Part shown: piece after piece, positions 24,702 to 37,018 of the stretch
Numbering within the stretch: position 1 is the stretch's first letter
Layout of the letters: each line of letters begins with the position of its first letter
From: Adiantum capillus-veneris
Taxonomy: Eukaryota > Streptophyta > Polypodiopsida > Polypodiales > Pteridaceae
NCBI GenBank assembly: GCA_014529385.2
Contig: CM043960.1
Coordinates: 34,300,396 to 34,364,395, forward strand
Reading direction: 5' to 3'
DNA: 64,000 bases
Position numbers and translations under genes: made by a program
Notes under the pieces: model-generated
Databases searched by the model: none
What the model was told of the DNA's origin: nothing
Seen by the model: only the letters and a program-made list of their open reading frames with translations

Positions 24702-25344
24702 TATGGAGGGGTGGGTAGCTAGAGCCCTCCAGGGCTAGTTTTTTGGTCATCCACAGAGGCACTCTCTCTCCCTCGCACACGTTGGTCTGCAGGGTTGCTT
24801 ATAAAGCTGATAAGGTGATAAGGGGGATAGAAGGCAGGCGACGTCTGTATGCAATCTCTCTTTGTTAACGCACAGCCCATGCTTGTCCGGTGCTCGTCTA
24901 CAGGGCATTGCTCGGGCGGAGGCAGACACTTGATAGTCAAGGAGAGGCTTGACAACGGGGTGGGAGCACCCTGCAAGTGAAGCAGATGCATTGGCTTCTA
25001 TGCATCTTACATGGGCAAAGAAAGGCAAACAAAGGAAATGAACTTGGTGGATCACGAAGGGGTGGGAGAACCCTCAAGGTGAAGGGGATGCATTGACGAG
25101 TTCTCTACATCATGCACAAGGAAATTCTTGGGAATTTATGACAAAATGTCTCACAACTAGGAGTATTTTGGGCATTTTGGAAAATTTGAAGGGCATTTTG
25201 GGAATTTATGACAAAATATCGGGGTATTTTAGGAAATTTTGAAATTTTGAGGGGTATTAAAATAAAAGGAAAGGGTGAAGGGGAAGAAAAGAAAAGAGAA
25301 AAAAAAGGGGGGGGAGGGGGGGCACATTACTCTCTTTGTCATTG
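24702..25344. other. unassigned stretch with short internal repeats
   Basis: A related phrase (GGGAATTTATGACAAAAT) occurs at 25132 and 25200, followed by an A/G-rich stretch ending in a G run at 25307-25322. No gene seen. Confidence 0.5.
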
Positions 25345-25960
25345 CAAAGCTCGATTCCTAAAAACTCGCACACCAAATGCAACAATACCAAATTTGAATT
25401 TGAAAATATAGCAAGCTAACTTCTCTTCAAAAACTCCAAACAAGCACCGAACTCCTCGTAAAAATGCTCCAAGGATAGATCTCAACACCGAAGCTTTGAT
25501 GCCATGTCAATAGTGGCAATAGAAGATGGGCACATATGGAAAAAAAAATAGAGGCAATAGGTGCACAACCTCTCATATGTAAGACACACAACATCAACCT
25601 CCCAATGTGGAACCTTTAAGAGCAACCCAATTGCGGTGATCTCCTAGATGTGCAAGGTATGCAATAGCAAGACAGTCACCTAGGGCAACATAGAGCTCAA
25701 TAGGAGAGGGGACTTGCAAAAACACAAAGGCTATAAAGAGAGGGAGCGCAATTTGGGAAAAAATCCTAGAGAAGAAAAATCTTGGAGAGAAAACAATGCT
25801 AGAGAGATAAAACTTGGAGAGAGAGAGAGAGACCCAATGGTTAGCAAACTTTGCTAAGTGCAAACTAAAGATACGATTGAATGACCAAGGGGTGGGCACT
25901 CCCCTCCCTTATAGGACCCAAGGTATTCACTTACGTTTGTTGCATGGTGTCATGTGAGTG
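25345..25960 (-). repeat. probable LTR with leader, copy 2 (minus strand)
   Basis: On the minus strand a candidate LTR ends CCACTATTGACA at 25507 and is followed directly by TGGCATCAAAGC, a two-mismatch version of the Met-tRNA primer-binding site. A TATAAGGG box lies upstream (about 25905) and a TC-rich leader at 25820-25835. 25345-25506 would then be the 5' end of the internal region. The outer LTR end and a partner LTR were not found. Confidence 0.5.
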
Positions 25961-25962
25961 GA

Positions 25963-26020
25963 CGTTTTTTGTTTTTTTTTTTTTTTTTTGGTGGGGGGGG
26001 GGGGGGGGGGGGGGGGGGGA
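25963..26020. repeat. poly-T then poly-G tract
   Basis: About 18 T with interruptions, then 27-28 G. Long homopolymers of this kind are hard to sequence and their lengths should be treated with caution. Confidence 0.85.
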
Positions 26021-26742
26021 GGGTAGATTTTACAAAGGAAGGTCCCGTATATAGGAGTCAAAATGGTGGTTTTGGTGCATGCAAGTGACTTCTCCTAGTA
26101 CTAATAGTGAATCCCCAAGATATAGGGAGGTTACCATATTTCTCTACCTCCCCTAAAACCTCATGACCCTAAAAATAGGGATAAACTATGAAAAAAATAT
26201 AAAAACCTGCTTGTAGGTGGAAACCAATTGTACGGGGAAGTTGAGAAAAATACCCTCAATCAGGGGCCACCAAGAGGCACACCAAGCGATACTGTGAGCA
26301 TTAATAGTTTTATTGCAACATTGAACACATGCTTGTGGTTTATACCTTTGAAACCCAAACTATAATAAAAGAATAAAAGAAAGTTCATGTGAAACCTTCT
26401 TCCATACTACAACGGGCTTTGCATCTTTGAATACTATAACATGTTGTCACAAAATGTTATAAAAGCCTCATCTATAAAAGCCTTTGACAAAACCTACTCA
26501 AGACTATTCTCTTGCACATCATTGGACTGCAATGCATTGACAACTCTAGCATGATAGGTCACTACATGGGCTTACATAGGTACAACTTTCTACTTCTCTA
26601 CACAAGCTCTCAATCAAGATTGTGATGGTAGACTCCCATTAGGTGGGGGGGTACGGGCTAATCCCCTTGCTATCTACCAATCTATCCAATTATAGTTTGG
26701 CTTAAAAAAGCCTAATTTTTCAGGTTACTAGATTACAACTTT

Positions 26743-26743
<1 letters not shown>
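26021..26743. other. unassigned stretch
   Basis: No ORF above 60 codons and no recognised repeat. Confidence 0.4.
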
Positions 26744-26793
<50 letters not shown>

Positions 26794-26941
26794 AACTGGC
26801 ATTATGGCATGTGGAGGACATTTTGGAATTTCACCCTCACACCATTAGGAGAAGAAAACATTTGTATTTAAAATATATACACACTAGGTATAATATTTAT
26901 CAAATATCATATATGAATTATGACTGCATATGTGGGGCATC

Positions 26942-27029
<88 letters not shown>

Positions 27030-27036
27030 TAGATAG

Positions 27037-27070
<34 letters not shown>

Positions 27071-27098
27071 ATGTGTGTGTGGGTGTGTGTGTGTGGGT
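26744..27098. repeat. TC tract and compound TC/AT/GATA/GT microsatellite
   Basis: TC at 26744-26791; then TC 26944-26980 passing directly into AT 26981-27026, GATA units, AT again to 27058, GTAT and GTGTGTGG to 27098. Confidence 0.95.
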
Positions 27099-27228
27099 TT
27101 TGCTATGTCTAGCTCTTGGCCAACCGTTATAAAAAACTCCTCTGCCTTTGTTGTACAGATGCTAGTTATCCACGCCTACCAAATGTGGTATGTCAAGTTA
27201 GGTGGAAATGTGACAGAAAAATAAATAC

Positions 27229-27232
<4 letters not shown>

Positions 27233-27275
<43 letters not shown>

Positions 27276-27276
27276 T
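27233..27276. repeat. GA tract ending in nine G
   Basis: (GA)17 followed by a G run. Confidence 0.95.
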
Positions 27277-27711
27277 GTGCAATCTTTTCTTGTCTCATTG
27301 GAATAACCAACATACATCTTTCATAGAGGAAGATAGAAGAACATGGTTAGAAAGCCATTCTTAGCATAGAAAAAGGTATTTTTTTCATAAGCTGTTTTTT
27401 CTTCCAATAAAATGTATAGATAGAAAAACTTCCAACTATTTATGTCGACGAATCATCATCAAACAGATACATATACACATGCCATAGGAGGAAAGGTAAA
27501 TAGGAACGAAATTAGCAATACACATTCCTTCTACGGTGCATGTGGATGTATAAGCATGTAAAGGAATCATCTCTATGCATGTTGGGGGAAAGGAACACAC
27601 ACACACACACATAAGTACTTAAACAAGCTAGTATTTAACTTGGAACAAAAAAACCAACTCTTTACCAGGTTGGGTTTAGGATTTCTTACCCCCACAACCC
27701 CTCAAATGAAA

Positions 27712-27712
<1 letters not shown>

Positions 27713-27753
<41 letters not shown>

Positions 27754-27757
27754 CCCC
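27713..27757. repeat. poly-C tract (38 C, one T, 6 C)
   Basis: 38 uninterrupted C at 27713-27750. An unusually long C homopolymer; an assembly or sequencing artefact of length is possible. Confidence 0.85.
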
Positions 27758-30023
27758 TTTTTGTGGGAATGACCCTTAAAGCATCACTTTGTTAAGCCTC
27801 TCTAAGGCGTAAAGAGTACGGGACATTACCCCATAATAATGGTACCTGGCCGGCATTACTAGGTATTGAGTTAAATAATCTTGTGCATTTTGAGTAGTTC
27901 ATGCCTGGTGACTTACAGTATCTACCTCACGACCTTATGAACTCTGTGCACTAGCATGCTGCATGATGATGGTCTTTCTCTCTTATCTCCCACTCAATCC
28001 CCCCTATGGGACCATGGCGGCTGCCACTTGTAGCCGGACACTTTGGGAACTGAGCAAGTTTCAGAGACGCAGGTCTGCATCATCATCAAACAGTATATAA
28101 AGGTGAGGATGGCACTGAGCCCCTCACTTAGTCTTTTTTGCGTGGTGTTAGTGTTGGTATAAAGAGAGATTTGAGATCTTTTTTTGGAAGCTTGCCTACT
28201 GTCTAAACAATGGAGCTTGTGGAAAAAGATGGTGCTTCTCAGGTCCACACTCTGTACAAATATTTTTTGGTTTTTTCACACCAGAGGTTCTGGTTTTATA
28301 TGGTATGTAGGGATATTTTCTAAACTAAAGTATGAAAGATGGTGTGGCTTGAGATTTAGCAGCCATGAGCATCAAAAGCAAACTAGTCTTTTGAACTTAC
28401 ATTTTGTCTCTGGTCCTTTTTAACAACGGCGGGTTTTTTTATAAAAGAATCGAAAAAATTTCTTTTTGATTTGTTTTAACCTTTGGGCATTAAAAGCACT
28501 TGGCCTGAGCAAATTAATGAGGTTTGTATAGATTTATGAACGGCCATTTTCACATTCCGTGTGTGTTTTATGACTACACGGGTATAGGTTTCCCTACACC
28601 AAGGCTTTGACTGGCATTCACTGGAAAATAAATGGAATTTTGCCATATTTTTTATGTTTAGAGGTAATTGGCATTAGGTAGTACCTATGCACTTCACGAG
28701 CAGGCATGGCAATATGTCTGAGGCCTAGATTTTGTGCTTGTTGTTCTGCGCACTGACTCAATATGATTGGGATATTAGTTGCAGGGTTAAGCCACTGATG
28801 CCAGTAAAAGGAAATATACACCTGAGGTATATCTACATACTGGCTGGGAATATTGTGATAACTGTAAAAAAAGGAGGGACCGAGTCCAAGTCCGACGAAC
28901 CCGTATTGCATTTGATGCCGGTTTTTTTTTAGGGGCTACTAGCGTAATTATGGTGTCACATTGATGATATAGTACACTCTATGATCTGGGTCACATTACA
29001 TGCCATGATGGAGATGCCATGGCTGAACACTCTGGATTTCATGGGTTTTTTCCACTTAAATCATGGCTTATTTGCACTAGTTTGTACAAATTTTGGAAAT
29101 TTTTTGGTTCCTCTTACTCAAACTTAATTTAGAGGATTTGATATGCTTAGCTGAGTTTTTTTTTGCCTAAGCCAAGCAATAGACAACTATTTGAGGTGTA
29201 GAACGATGTTTTTTTAAGGGAGCTATCTAAAGCTAAGGACAATATTACTATGTTTTGACTAATGGTTTCAAAGATGGAAGTGGGAAGAGATGTACCGCAT
29301 TTACTTGATTAGTCTATAAAAATTATCTGACAAAATTTTACCACACTAAGTAAGAGAATGGCAAAATTGCTATGAAAAATCTTGATGGGTAAATGATTGA
29401 GAAGTAGGCACAAAATAACTTTGAACTAATGGTGGTATTAAGTCACTTGGATGAGAAGGGGTGGTGTGGCCTTCTGATTGAAATGATACATATGTAAATA
29501 TCTATTTAGGGTCTATTAAAAATTGGGTCATATAGAAACCATACATCTAATAACAATCATAATTCAAAAGGGTTATGGACCTTTTGACAAGCTTTAAAAA
29601 GAATTTTCCACAAAATTGAAATACATGTACACATTGGACGTTTGTTTAAAGTAAAAAAAGTTGTAAGTTGGACATGGATAACAACTGATATAGTCCGTTG
29701 ACACCTGTAAAACAAATTCAATACTAACTTATCTATTGTCTTGATTGAATGGATGCAGGTGAGGACTCTATCCTTTCTTGGAATTTTTTTGGCTTAAAAC
29801 AAATGCATGTCCATGATTACATTGGCTCCTACTACTTGGAAAGTACTTCTTTAATAAGTCATTGTCATTGTATACCAGAATGAGGCCTCATTCTTATATG
29901 CCATGTACAAAGATAATTTTAAGACTGAGTTGTTTTTGTACTAATCATTGCCTTTTATCTAAAGCCAACTGCCTTTTGAATGTTAAAGTTCATTTATGTC
30001 TTATTATTTACGTAGAAAATGCT

Positions 30024-30054
<31 letters not shown>

Positions 30055-31900
30055 GTTTACCTTGGGTTCTCTCTTCTCAAATTTCCCATACCTAAGATGT
30101 GCTACTAGAAGTGTCCTCATCTCATGAATTTTCCAATTTTAAATTATGACTTTGCATCAGACAAAAACTGTTTTTTTCCTCTAGTATCTATCGTACTTGG
30201 ATTTTGATATGACTAGCCTTGATGTTCTCCTTTTTTGAAAGGTATGGTTGTGCTTTTACTAGATTTCAAAGTGCCTTGTTGAGGATATTGAGATTATCTC
30301 CTCTATCCTCTCTTCTATGGAAGTAAACTATCCTCAAGCCCCTATACCTTCATGAACCTGGCTAAATGAGTCAAGCTTATGGAGCTTTGTGATAGGGGTA
30401 TCATTACATAATGGAAATGATAATTACATTGTCTTGTGGGTGACTACTATAAGTCTACATCTTGCACTTTTCCTAAAGGTTGAATTTGGGCTTATCCTCA
30501 GCTCTTCTTAATTGTCTTATGGGTGACTACTATAAGTCTACACCTTGCATTTTTCTTAAAGGTTGAATGTGGGGTTATCCTCAATTCTTCTTTGTATATT
30601 CTCTAGTTTACATACCCAGGTCGGAATTTCCCCTTCATTTTAGTTGGATGGAATCTTCTAGAAACAATATGTTATTCTTTACTTGTTGTATAATTGTTTT
30701 TGCTATCTCCATGGCAGTACTTGTGTATTGATATGGTTGAATTCTTTCTTGTATTGGGTTGCAAACTACAATGTTGAGAATATGGGGCCTATCCCCTCTC
30801 CATTCATAAGATTGTTTAGACTACAGGGTTTCCATGTAGTGACTTCTATCTTTTGCATATACTATTGATCCCATGGTGGCTAGGAGAATTGAAGCATGGT
30901 GGAAGACCTTGCAAACTTGTGTTCTCCTTATCTTGGCTATGATGATCTTGCTCTAAGTACACATCCCTTCATGGGGACTATGAAGTAGACCTGAAAGGGC
31001 CCCCCCCCAATGGTAGCTCTTATTGTTAAGGAAATATTCTCTACATTTTGTATATGCAGAGTAGATGGTTAACCGTATATGCATTTTAGCTACTCTAGAT
31101 AATGTTCTTTTCACAAGGTTTCTTCAAACATTGAGAGGGTTCGATCACTTCTTTGCTACTAGACTACAACTGCTACTATTGAGCATTGGATATTGATAGC
31201 TACTTACCTTCTCTTGCCCTCCTCCTCTATATAAGGCAAGGGATCTTTCACACCTCACTTAGCCTTGGTTTTTCTTTTTACTAATGCAAGAAAGATATAA
31301 TAAGAGAAAGAGGATGTTGAGTGCTAGTGGGGATATCATTCTTAACCTTGAAATTTTTACTTTTCTATCTACAAAGAAATGATGTGTGAGTAAATTTAGT
31401 TTGATAGTAGTTAGACTATGTATTTGATGGAGTAGGAAAGATTCTTGGGGCTATCAAATTGCTGTGTGTTAAGATATCTTGACACCTTGGAAATTATGGA
31501 ATGATTTTCCTCCTGGTTTTTTTCTTATTACACATTCTTTTGAATTCATGTGGATCTAGTGATCTCTCTATGACAATTTTTTGTGGGGAACTTCTCTTTG
31601 TTGTTGACAAGTACTTGCTTGATAATATTGACTTGCTAGCAATTCAAAGTATAGACGGTCTACTTTAAATTACCATCTACTTACATTCTAGCTTATATCT
31701 GATAAAAATGATATATTCTAACTTGCTATGGCATGCTAATGGTTGGTTTAAATGATTGTACCACCTTGAAAAGTCAAGGGCATCGGATTTCAAAACTTGT
31801 AATGTTGTTTAGGAGTGATTTGATTTATCTCTTTTAAACATGATGCTGGCATGGAATGCTAGGACATGGAACATCATGGCATTATTACTAGACTTAAAAT
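27758..31900. other. long stretch without recognisable genes
   Basis: About 4 kb. Contents seen: a TATATAAA box at about 28095 followed by CCCTCACTTAG, and a similar box (CTATATAAGG) at 31228 followed by CCTCACTTAG, which may be the same promoter-like repeat; a (CA)14 tract at 30024-30051; an 81-bp tandem duplication at 30432-30593. All ORFs are short, and none shows a domain I recognise. Confidence 0.5.
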
Positions 31901-31909
31901 CTTAATTGA

Positions 31910-33060
31910 CTAGTTTAATTTTGAAATTGGCAAGGATCCTAGGGAAATTTTTTCTCTACTTCCTTGAGGATATATGGGGCATAATAGATGCCTATCTAAA
32001 TTATGTTTTTTATAGCTGAGCATGTGATTTTGAGTCTTGTTTCTCCATATATTTGAATTTGATCTTTGTTGGAGACAATGAATTTTTTGTCTTGTCCATG
32101 TTGTTCTTTTGTTCTTGAGTTTGTTGAGCATCTGATGTGGAACTTGGAACCATTGATTCTTCATCTGCTTTGAATTGAACCTTTCCTAGAGTTGGCTTCT
32201 TTGAAATAGGTTTTTTGGTGATTCTTTAGGTATGTTGATGACGACATAGTCTTGTGGTTGCTTTGCTTTGCTTCGTTTGTGCTTTCGCATCATGATTCAT
32301 GATGTAGTTGTCTGTCTCACCTGTTTTGATTTCATACTCACAAGTTTCATTAGCTTCCTTCAATACCTTTATCATAAAGTAGGGAGTTATGTCATAGCCA
32401 TTTTTGTCATAAAACTTCATATTCATTATTTTGTTTACGCACACATCTAGAGTAGCCATTATTTTCTCCCATCCAAAGGGTACAAACAAATATTCTAGGA
32501 ATGGTTCTTTAATGTAAGCTGCATCTTCTATTGATCAATCTAGGATACAATCTTTCTTTCTTAGGCTTTTGCATTCAAATGCTCTACGCATCCAAACATG
32601 CACATCTTTCACTAACCAAGCAGGCAATTGTGTTCCTGAATCTATAGCCACAACAAAGCCTTCCACCGGTGTTTGGTTTACATTACTATAACTATGGTCC
32701 TTCATGCTAACCCTGGTTGTGATACCTTAATGCCGTAAGTAGATATGGTCATAGCCCCAATCTTGAACCATTTTGAGTTGACACATGAATGGTTATCCCA
32801 CAATAACCTCAAAGTTGTTGCCTTTTACAAAGTCAACTACAACAAAAGTGTGCTCGTACTCTATTCTGCAAGAGGATACAAAATTTGTTCTAGCATCCCT
32901 AAGGATCTCTCTACATATTCATCAACTTCATGCGCATTTTTCTTAGATATGGTCTTCCCCACTTCTCCCACATTCCCTTCGTAGCAATCGCTATTCCAAA
33001 CCCACTGTCAAGTATTGCTATCGTTTTTACTTCTTTGCACTCGAGCGGTAACATCAGGGA
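31910..33060 (-). pseudogene. retroelement aspartic protease and downstream region
   Basis: The minus strand reads through a few stops from about 33060. The catalytic motif AILDSGFG is at about 33020, with the flap-side sequence around TNFVSSCRIEYEHTF, and the family-typical EVIVG-x-PFM followed by QLKMVQDWGYDHIYLRH at about 32800-32730. After the protease comes a lower-similarity linker (KIMATLDVCVNKIMNMKFYD) and a Gln/Lys-rich tail to 31910. An aspartic protease cuts the element polyprotein in the particle. No RT follows within reach, so only part of the polyprotein survives. Stops at several points make it inactive. Confidence 0.7.
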
Positions 33061-34500
33061 AAATTTGGACTCTCAACCAACATATCATTGGAAAGATATT
33101 AGAAAGTAGGTTCTAAATCCCCAAACTCCGACAAATTGAAGTTGATTTGTAGAAGTTATGGCTTCCCCACTGAAGCTGAAATGTGGGGAGATATTCCATT
33201 TATAAAATGGAGTTGTCACATCAAAAAATGGAATCTTCTATTCTACTTGAGAAGTACACCACCTGTAACGTGTCAATATATCTTTTCTAGTTGAAGCATG
33301 TGTGTTAGTAGGTGACTTTGGATGGGTGTGTTTTCGTATGTGATTCTAGGTGAGGTTATATTTCTATTGGAGACGAGCTCCGACTGCATACAAAGTCTCG
33401 TTGTTGGCGCATGTGTATTAGTATGTATGTCTCTACCTGCACGTGATAAATTGCTGTTAGGATTATGTTGTGTAATACCCAATACATTATTGTACTTAAA
33501 ATGTGTGTATATGTGTATTCTGTTTAGAGTGTTCATATGTGTGTTTTGTAAAGTATTAGATGTGTAGAAGTCTGCACACAAAAAAAAGGCAATTGAGTGC
33601 ATGTGTTTCTATGCGTAGGAGACTTGTTGTGCTGGATTAACGCCTCTGCTGCTGTGTATGTATGCTTGCAAGGTCTGTTACGCATGCGTCTTACACTTCA
33701 TTTGCGCATAGGGCAAGGGCTTAAGTAGCCTTGAACATGACCACCTCAACAAAATCTCATTCAAGGAGGGTATGTGCATTGGGCTTTCTACATATAAATG
33801 CATTTATCCACCATGTGTTACCCAATCAAAATATTTTATTTGTTGGTTGTTTGTTTTAAGACATTAAAATCACTCGGCATTATAAACATAAACATAGATG
33901 ATATTATTACCATGGCCAAAATACTCACAAGAGTCTTAACTTTGACAATGTACAGTCTGTAGACCAAAACATCTAATGATCTTTACTGCACAGTCCATAG
34001 ACTAAATATCTAATGTTCTCAGTCCCTAGCCCAAAGCATCTAATGATATTTATTACGCACAAAGAGATTTCACTGTACTTGAACAACAGTGATGTTCAGT
34101 TATTTGTCTTGCAGACCCATTGTTTCATCGTAGTCTATCCATCTTTAGGTGTTGTGGTCGCCTGCAAACACAACAAACGAAAACAATACTCCTTGGTCCA
34201 TGATTGGACTTGGTCACAGATTTTTAGTATTTAAGTATAGTGTGTGTTAGGAGTGCATGATCCTGTTTGTGCCAAGTTAGATGCATGAAAAAAGAGATGT
34301 CAAGAACAAACAAGACATCTAAGATGTGTCCTACGCTACATAGGTCATGTAAAAACCTGCATCTCTATCTTCTCCTTCAACTTCTCCAGGTTGCATACTT
34401 CTTGAGAAAACAAAAATTTACACAGACACATATTAGACAAAGAAGTTGGCTGGTACTTAAGCTTTTTACTCACCCGAGTCTTGACAAGAGACATGATGAT
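33061..34500. other. unassigned stretch
   Basis: A/T-rich with scattered GTGTAT motifs. ORFs at 33273-33602 on both strands overlap each other and show no domain. Nothing supportable as a gene. Confidence 0.4.
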
Positions 34501-34504
34501 GTCG

Positions 34505-35190
34505 AGTGCTAAGCCATGGACGAGGTCGATCTCGGAGAAGGTCCTCAACTTCCTCTCATGGTACAAGCATGTAAAGTCACTCGCGATGAGCGTCCGGACT
34601 CCCACGTAGAATCTAAATATTACCTATCAACATCTGAATATGACCTGAATAACAAGAAAGAGGAACAAAGACTAGCTTTTAAATTTTACCTTCTATCATC
34701 TGTCGCTGTTTGGAAGAATTGCTTTTGATGGGATGGATAGGAATACCAAGGCTGTGCTTTGACTCGACATAAATCAGCTGGGAGAATATATAGGATTCTA
34801 TAATTCGGACGAAGCGGGCAGCACATCCGTAAACGAGGGCCATCTCGATCTGCAAGACATGGGTTGACTGTGAAAGGTCAAGCTGGATGTTGGCGTTTTG
34901 GGATGAAAGGACCGTCATCTATATAAGAAGCATGAGATGCTGACACATGCAAGAAGTAGCTTGGACACGCTGCTCTTCGATGCCCTCATGTTAATCTCAG
35001 AAATGTGCTAAGCACCCGTATGTGACATGCTTTGCTCTTCCGCCGGCAAACACCTTACAGACGCCGAAGAGCTCAGCATACTATGTCTGGTTCTCTCTCA
35101 AGACCTTCTCAACTTGAGAAGAAAAACAATTCTCTATGACTCTTAAGAGATCCACCTCACATACATCTCGACTAATGCGAGAGAGCCTAA
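34505..35190 (-). pseudogene. multi-exon gene fragment of unknown function, copy 1
   Basis: On the minus strand there are three exon-like blocks: about 35185-34940 (decayed; contains CKVFAGGRAKHVTYGCLA), 34918-34683 (IQLDLSQSTHVLQIEMAL) and about 34605-34512 (FTCLYHERKLRTFSEIDLVH). The second starts after an AG (TATATAG) and ends at a 5' splice site (GAAG then GTAAAA). The third ends at a site reading CTCGG then GTGAGT. The first two exon-like blocks match the second copy at 56165-56745 and keep their frame and splice-like borders better than the introns, which suggests descent from a real protein gene. I do not recognise the family. One stop (TAG near 35090) points to decay. Confidence 0.5.
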
Positions 35191-35512
35191 AAAACAACAA
35201 CATGAGAGTTCTCAACATGAGACCTTCCGGACAGGGATTTGTTACTAGAACGGCTGGGAATGGCAGATTTTCAGATTTATGAGCTTTATCTTGTGAGGAT
35301 CCCCCTTATTAAATTCCCTTCCCCGACCTTCACATGCACACAAGCTTCAAGGGTCAAAGCTCAAGCTCTACCCTCTCGAGTCTCGAGTCTTGACTCTTCA
35401 AGCTCTAGCCTCGTTAGTCTAGACTCTAGACTATAGAGTCGACAAGGCTCTCTCCCTCTCCCCCTCTCTCTCAAGCGGTCTCAAGAGTCGAGTCTCCGTC
35501 TCTCTCAACTTT

Positions 35513-35553
<41 letters not shown>

Positions 35554-35880
35554 CTTCCCTCCCCCCTCAAGCTCTCAAGTCTATATGACACACGTTGGCC
35601 ATAGTAAGGTTGAATTGTCTTCAACTCAAGTTTTCTGTGAGTATTAGAGTCAAAGGACTCTGACACTACTATTATTCAATCACACAGAGCTTAAAATTGC
35701 ATTATTTGGGTGTTTTTATGCCTCCCGTTCCGCGCCGTTCCCGTTTCGGACCCCTCACCATTCTCCCGTTCCACGGGGGATCCCGTCGGCGTTCTCGTTC
35801 TGCGTTCCGGGTAACTATGGCTTAGACACCTCGCCACACTAGGTTATAGGTTCATGCATTGATAGGCTTCCAATCATTCT
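35191..35880. other. unassigned stretch with TC tract
   Basis: Continues from the gene fragment and passes into a C/T-rich stretch (35330-35580) with a TC tract at 35517-35551 and many GAGTC/GACTC words. No gene supported. Confidence 0.5.
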
Positions 35881-36560
35881 CATGACGGTTCATGGGCTTC
35901 TCCATTTTCTCCAGACGGTTTGACTACAGACACCACAGATCCTATTGGGCAAGACACTTGCAGGTCTATTGTCACTTCTTTTACCACAAGGAGTTGTTTT
36001 CACACTTAGTTCAGGACCTTCACAATATCTTCACCCTATATCAACGGAGTACAAGAGTTTGGTACATTGCTCATGATGTCACTTTACCATGCAGACCTCT
36101 TGGCGGTTGGAACACCCGAGATTGTTGCAGACGTCGCAACAGACATCTTCATCATTTGCCTCACATCTTCGGCTTCATGCGGTTTGTTCAGCATCAGGTG
36201 CTGAGAGGGGGTGTTAGACTTACACTACTCTGTTGCTTCATACAGGTATAGGGCACTTCCTTGTACGGCTAGTGTCTCCGAGCTGGCCACCCATAGCATG
36301 GGTTGTACCTTCCTCGGCCGCCCACCTTGTCCGTTGTTGAAGACATCGCAACAGACATCTTCATCATTTGCCTCACATCTTCGGCTTCATGCGGTTTGTT
36401 CAACATCAGGTGCTGAGAGGGGGTGTTAAACTTACACCACTCTGCTGCTTCAAACAAGTATAGGGCACTTACTTGTATGACTAGTGTCTTCGAGCTGACC
36501 ACCCATAGCATAGGTCGTACCTTCCCTGGCCGCCCACCTTGTCCGGGCGCCCTCATATAT
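35881..36560 (+). repeat. retroelement 3' end with tandem-duplicated LTR-like start
   Basis: GTGCTGAGAGGGGGTGTTA occurs at 36198 and again at 36410: a polypurine tract directly followed by a TGTTA LTR-type start. The two lie in tandem units of about 208 bp (36134-36342, 36343-36550). The preceding 35890-36200 could be a decayed copia-type pol end (an Ala-Asp-Ile-Phe-like run near the duplicate), but this is weak. Confidence 0.4.
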
Positions 36561-36718
36561 ATTTATTTTCTTGTATCTGGCATTGCCCTACCTCCCTTGG
36601 GCACCAATTTATGGGTCCAGGGGGGGTACCCACTTCCATCATCTGATCATTGTGTATTGGGTCTTCTGCTCATCGTAGTCATGGGAAGACTGATCGTCCC
36701 CTCTTCACTACTCATGGC

Positions 36719-36771
<53 letters not shown>
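36719..36771. repeat. TC microsatellite
   Basis: Uninterrupted TC, followed by CGCACACGTG. Confidence 0.97.
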
Positions 36772-36773
<2 letters not shown>

Positions 36774-36789
36774 CACACGTGCACTCTCA

Positions 36790-37018
36790 TAAAACTGAGA
36801 TCTACAATGAGTTATCCTTCAATGTCTTGAAGTCCTTTGTGCATGATCATCAGTCTTGTTGAGAGCATTATCTCCCACTAGTCCAAACAATTTTGAATGA
36901 CTCCTATTGAGGTTCCATTGGTAGAACTTCATATGAGGCAGCATTTGGCCGTCCATTCCGGTTTTTGTTGACTAGATCGGTCTAGACGAGATTAGTGAGA
37001 GTGTGAAGCTTCGGCTAA
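36790..37018 (+). pseudogene. gypsy integrase, first part, split by element A
   Basis: Plus-strand frames give NVLKSFVHDHQSC, EHYLPLVQTI and SYEAAFGRPFRF, the stretch of gypsy integrase after the catalytic Glu (normally a tyrosine-asparagine motif then ALYGRP). It continues after element A at 44333. The two halves join at the TSD GCTAA. Confidence 0.75.
37014..37018. other. target-site duplication of element A (left)
   Basis: GCTAA directly before the LTR start; the same five bases follow the other end at 44333-44337. Confidence 0.85.

Noticed and set aside
20128-25899. Conserved minus-strand protein shared by 20128-20370 and 25594-25899
   Set aside because: Conservation covers flanking non-coding DNA equally, so it reflects a repeated LTR/leader, not a gene.
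34505-35190. Assignment of the unknown multi-exon gene to a named family
   Set aside because: Exons look real but no motif allowed naming; a guess would be invention.
35892-36251. Copia integrase or RNase H called from the 119-codon ORF
   Set aside because: His/Arg-rich translation has no firm motif; only the polypurine/LTR-like start is supportable.
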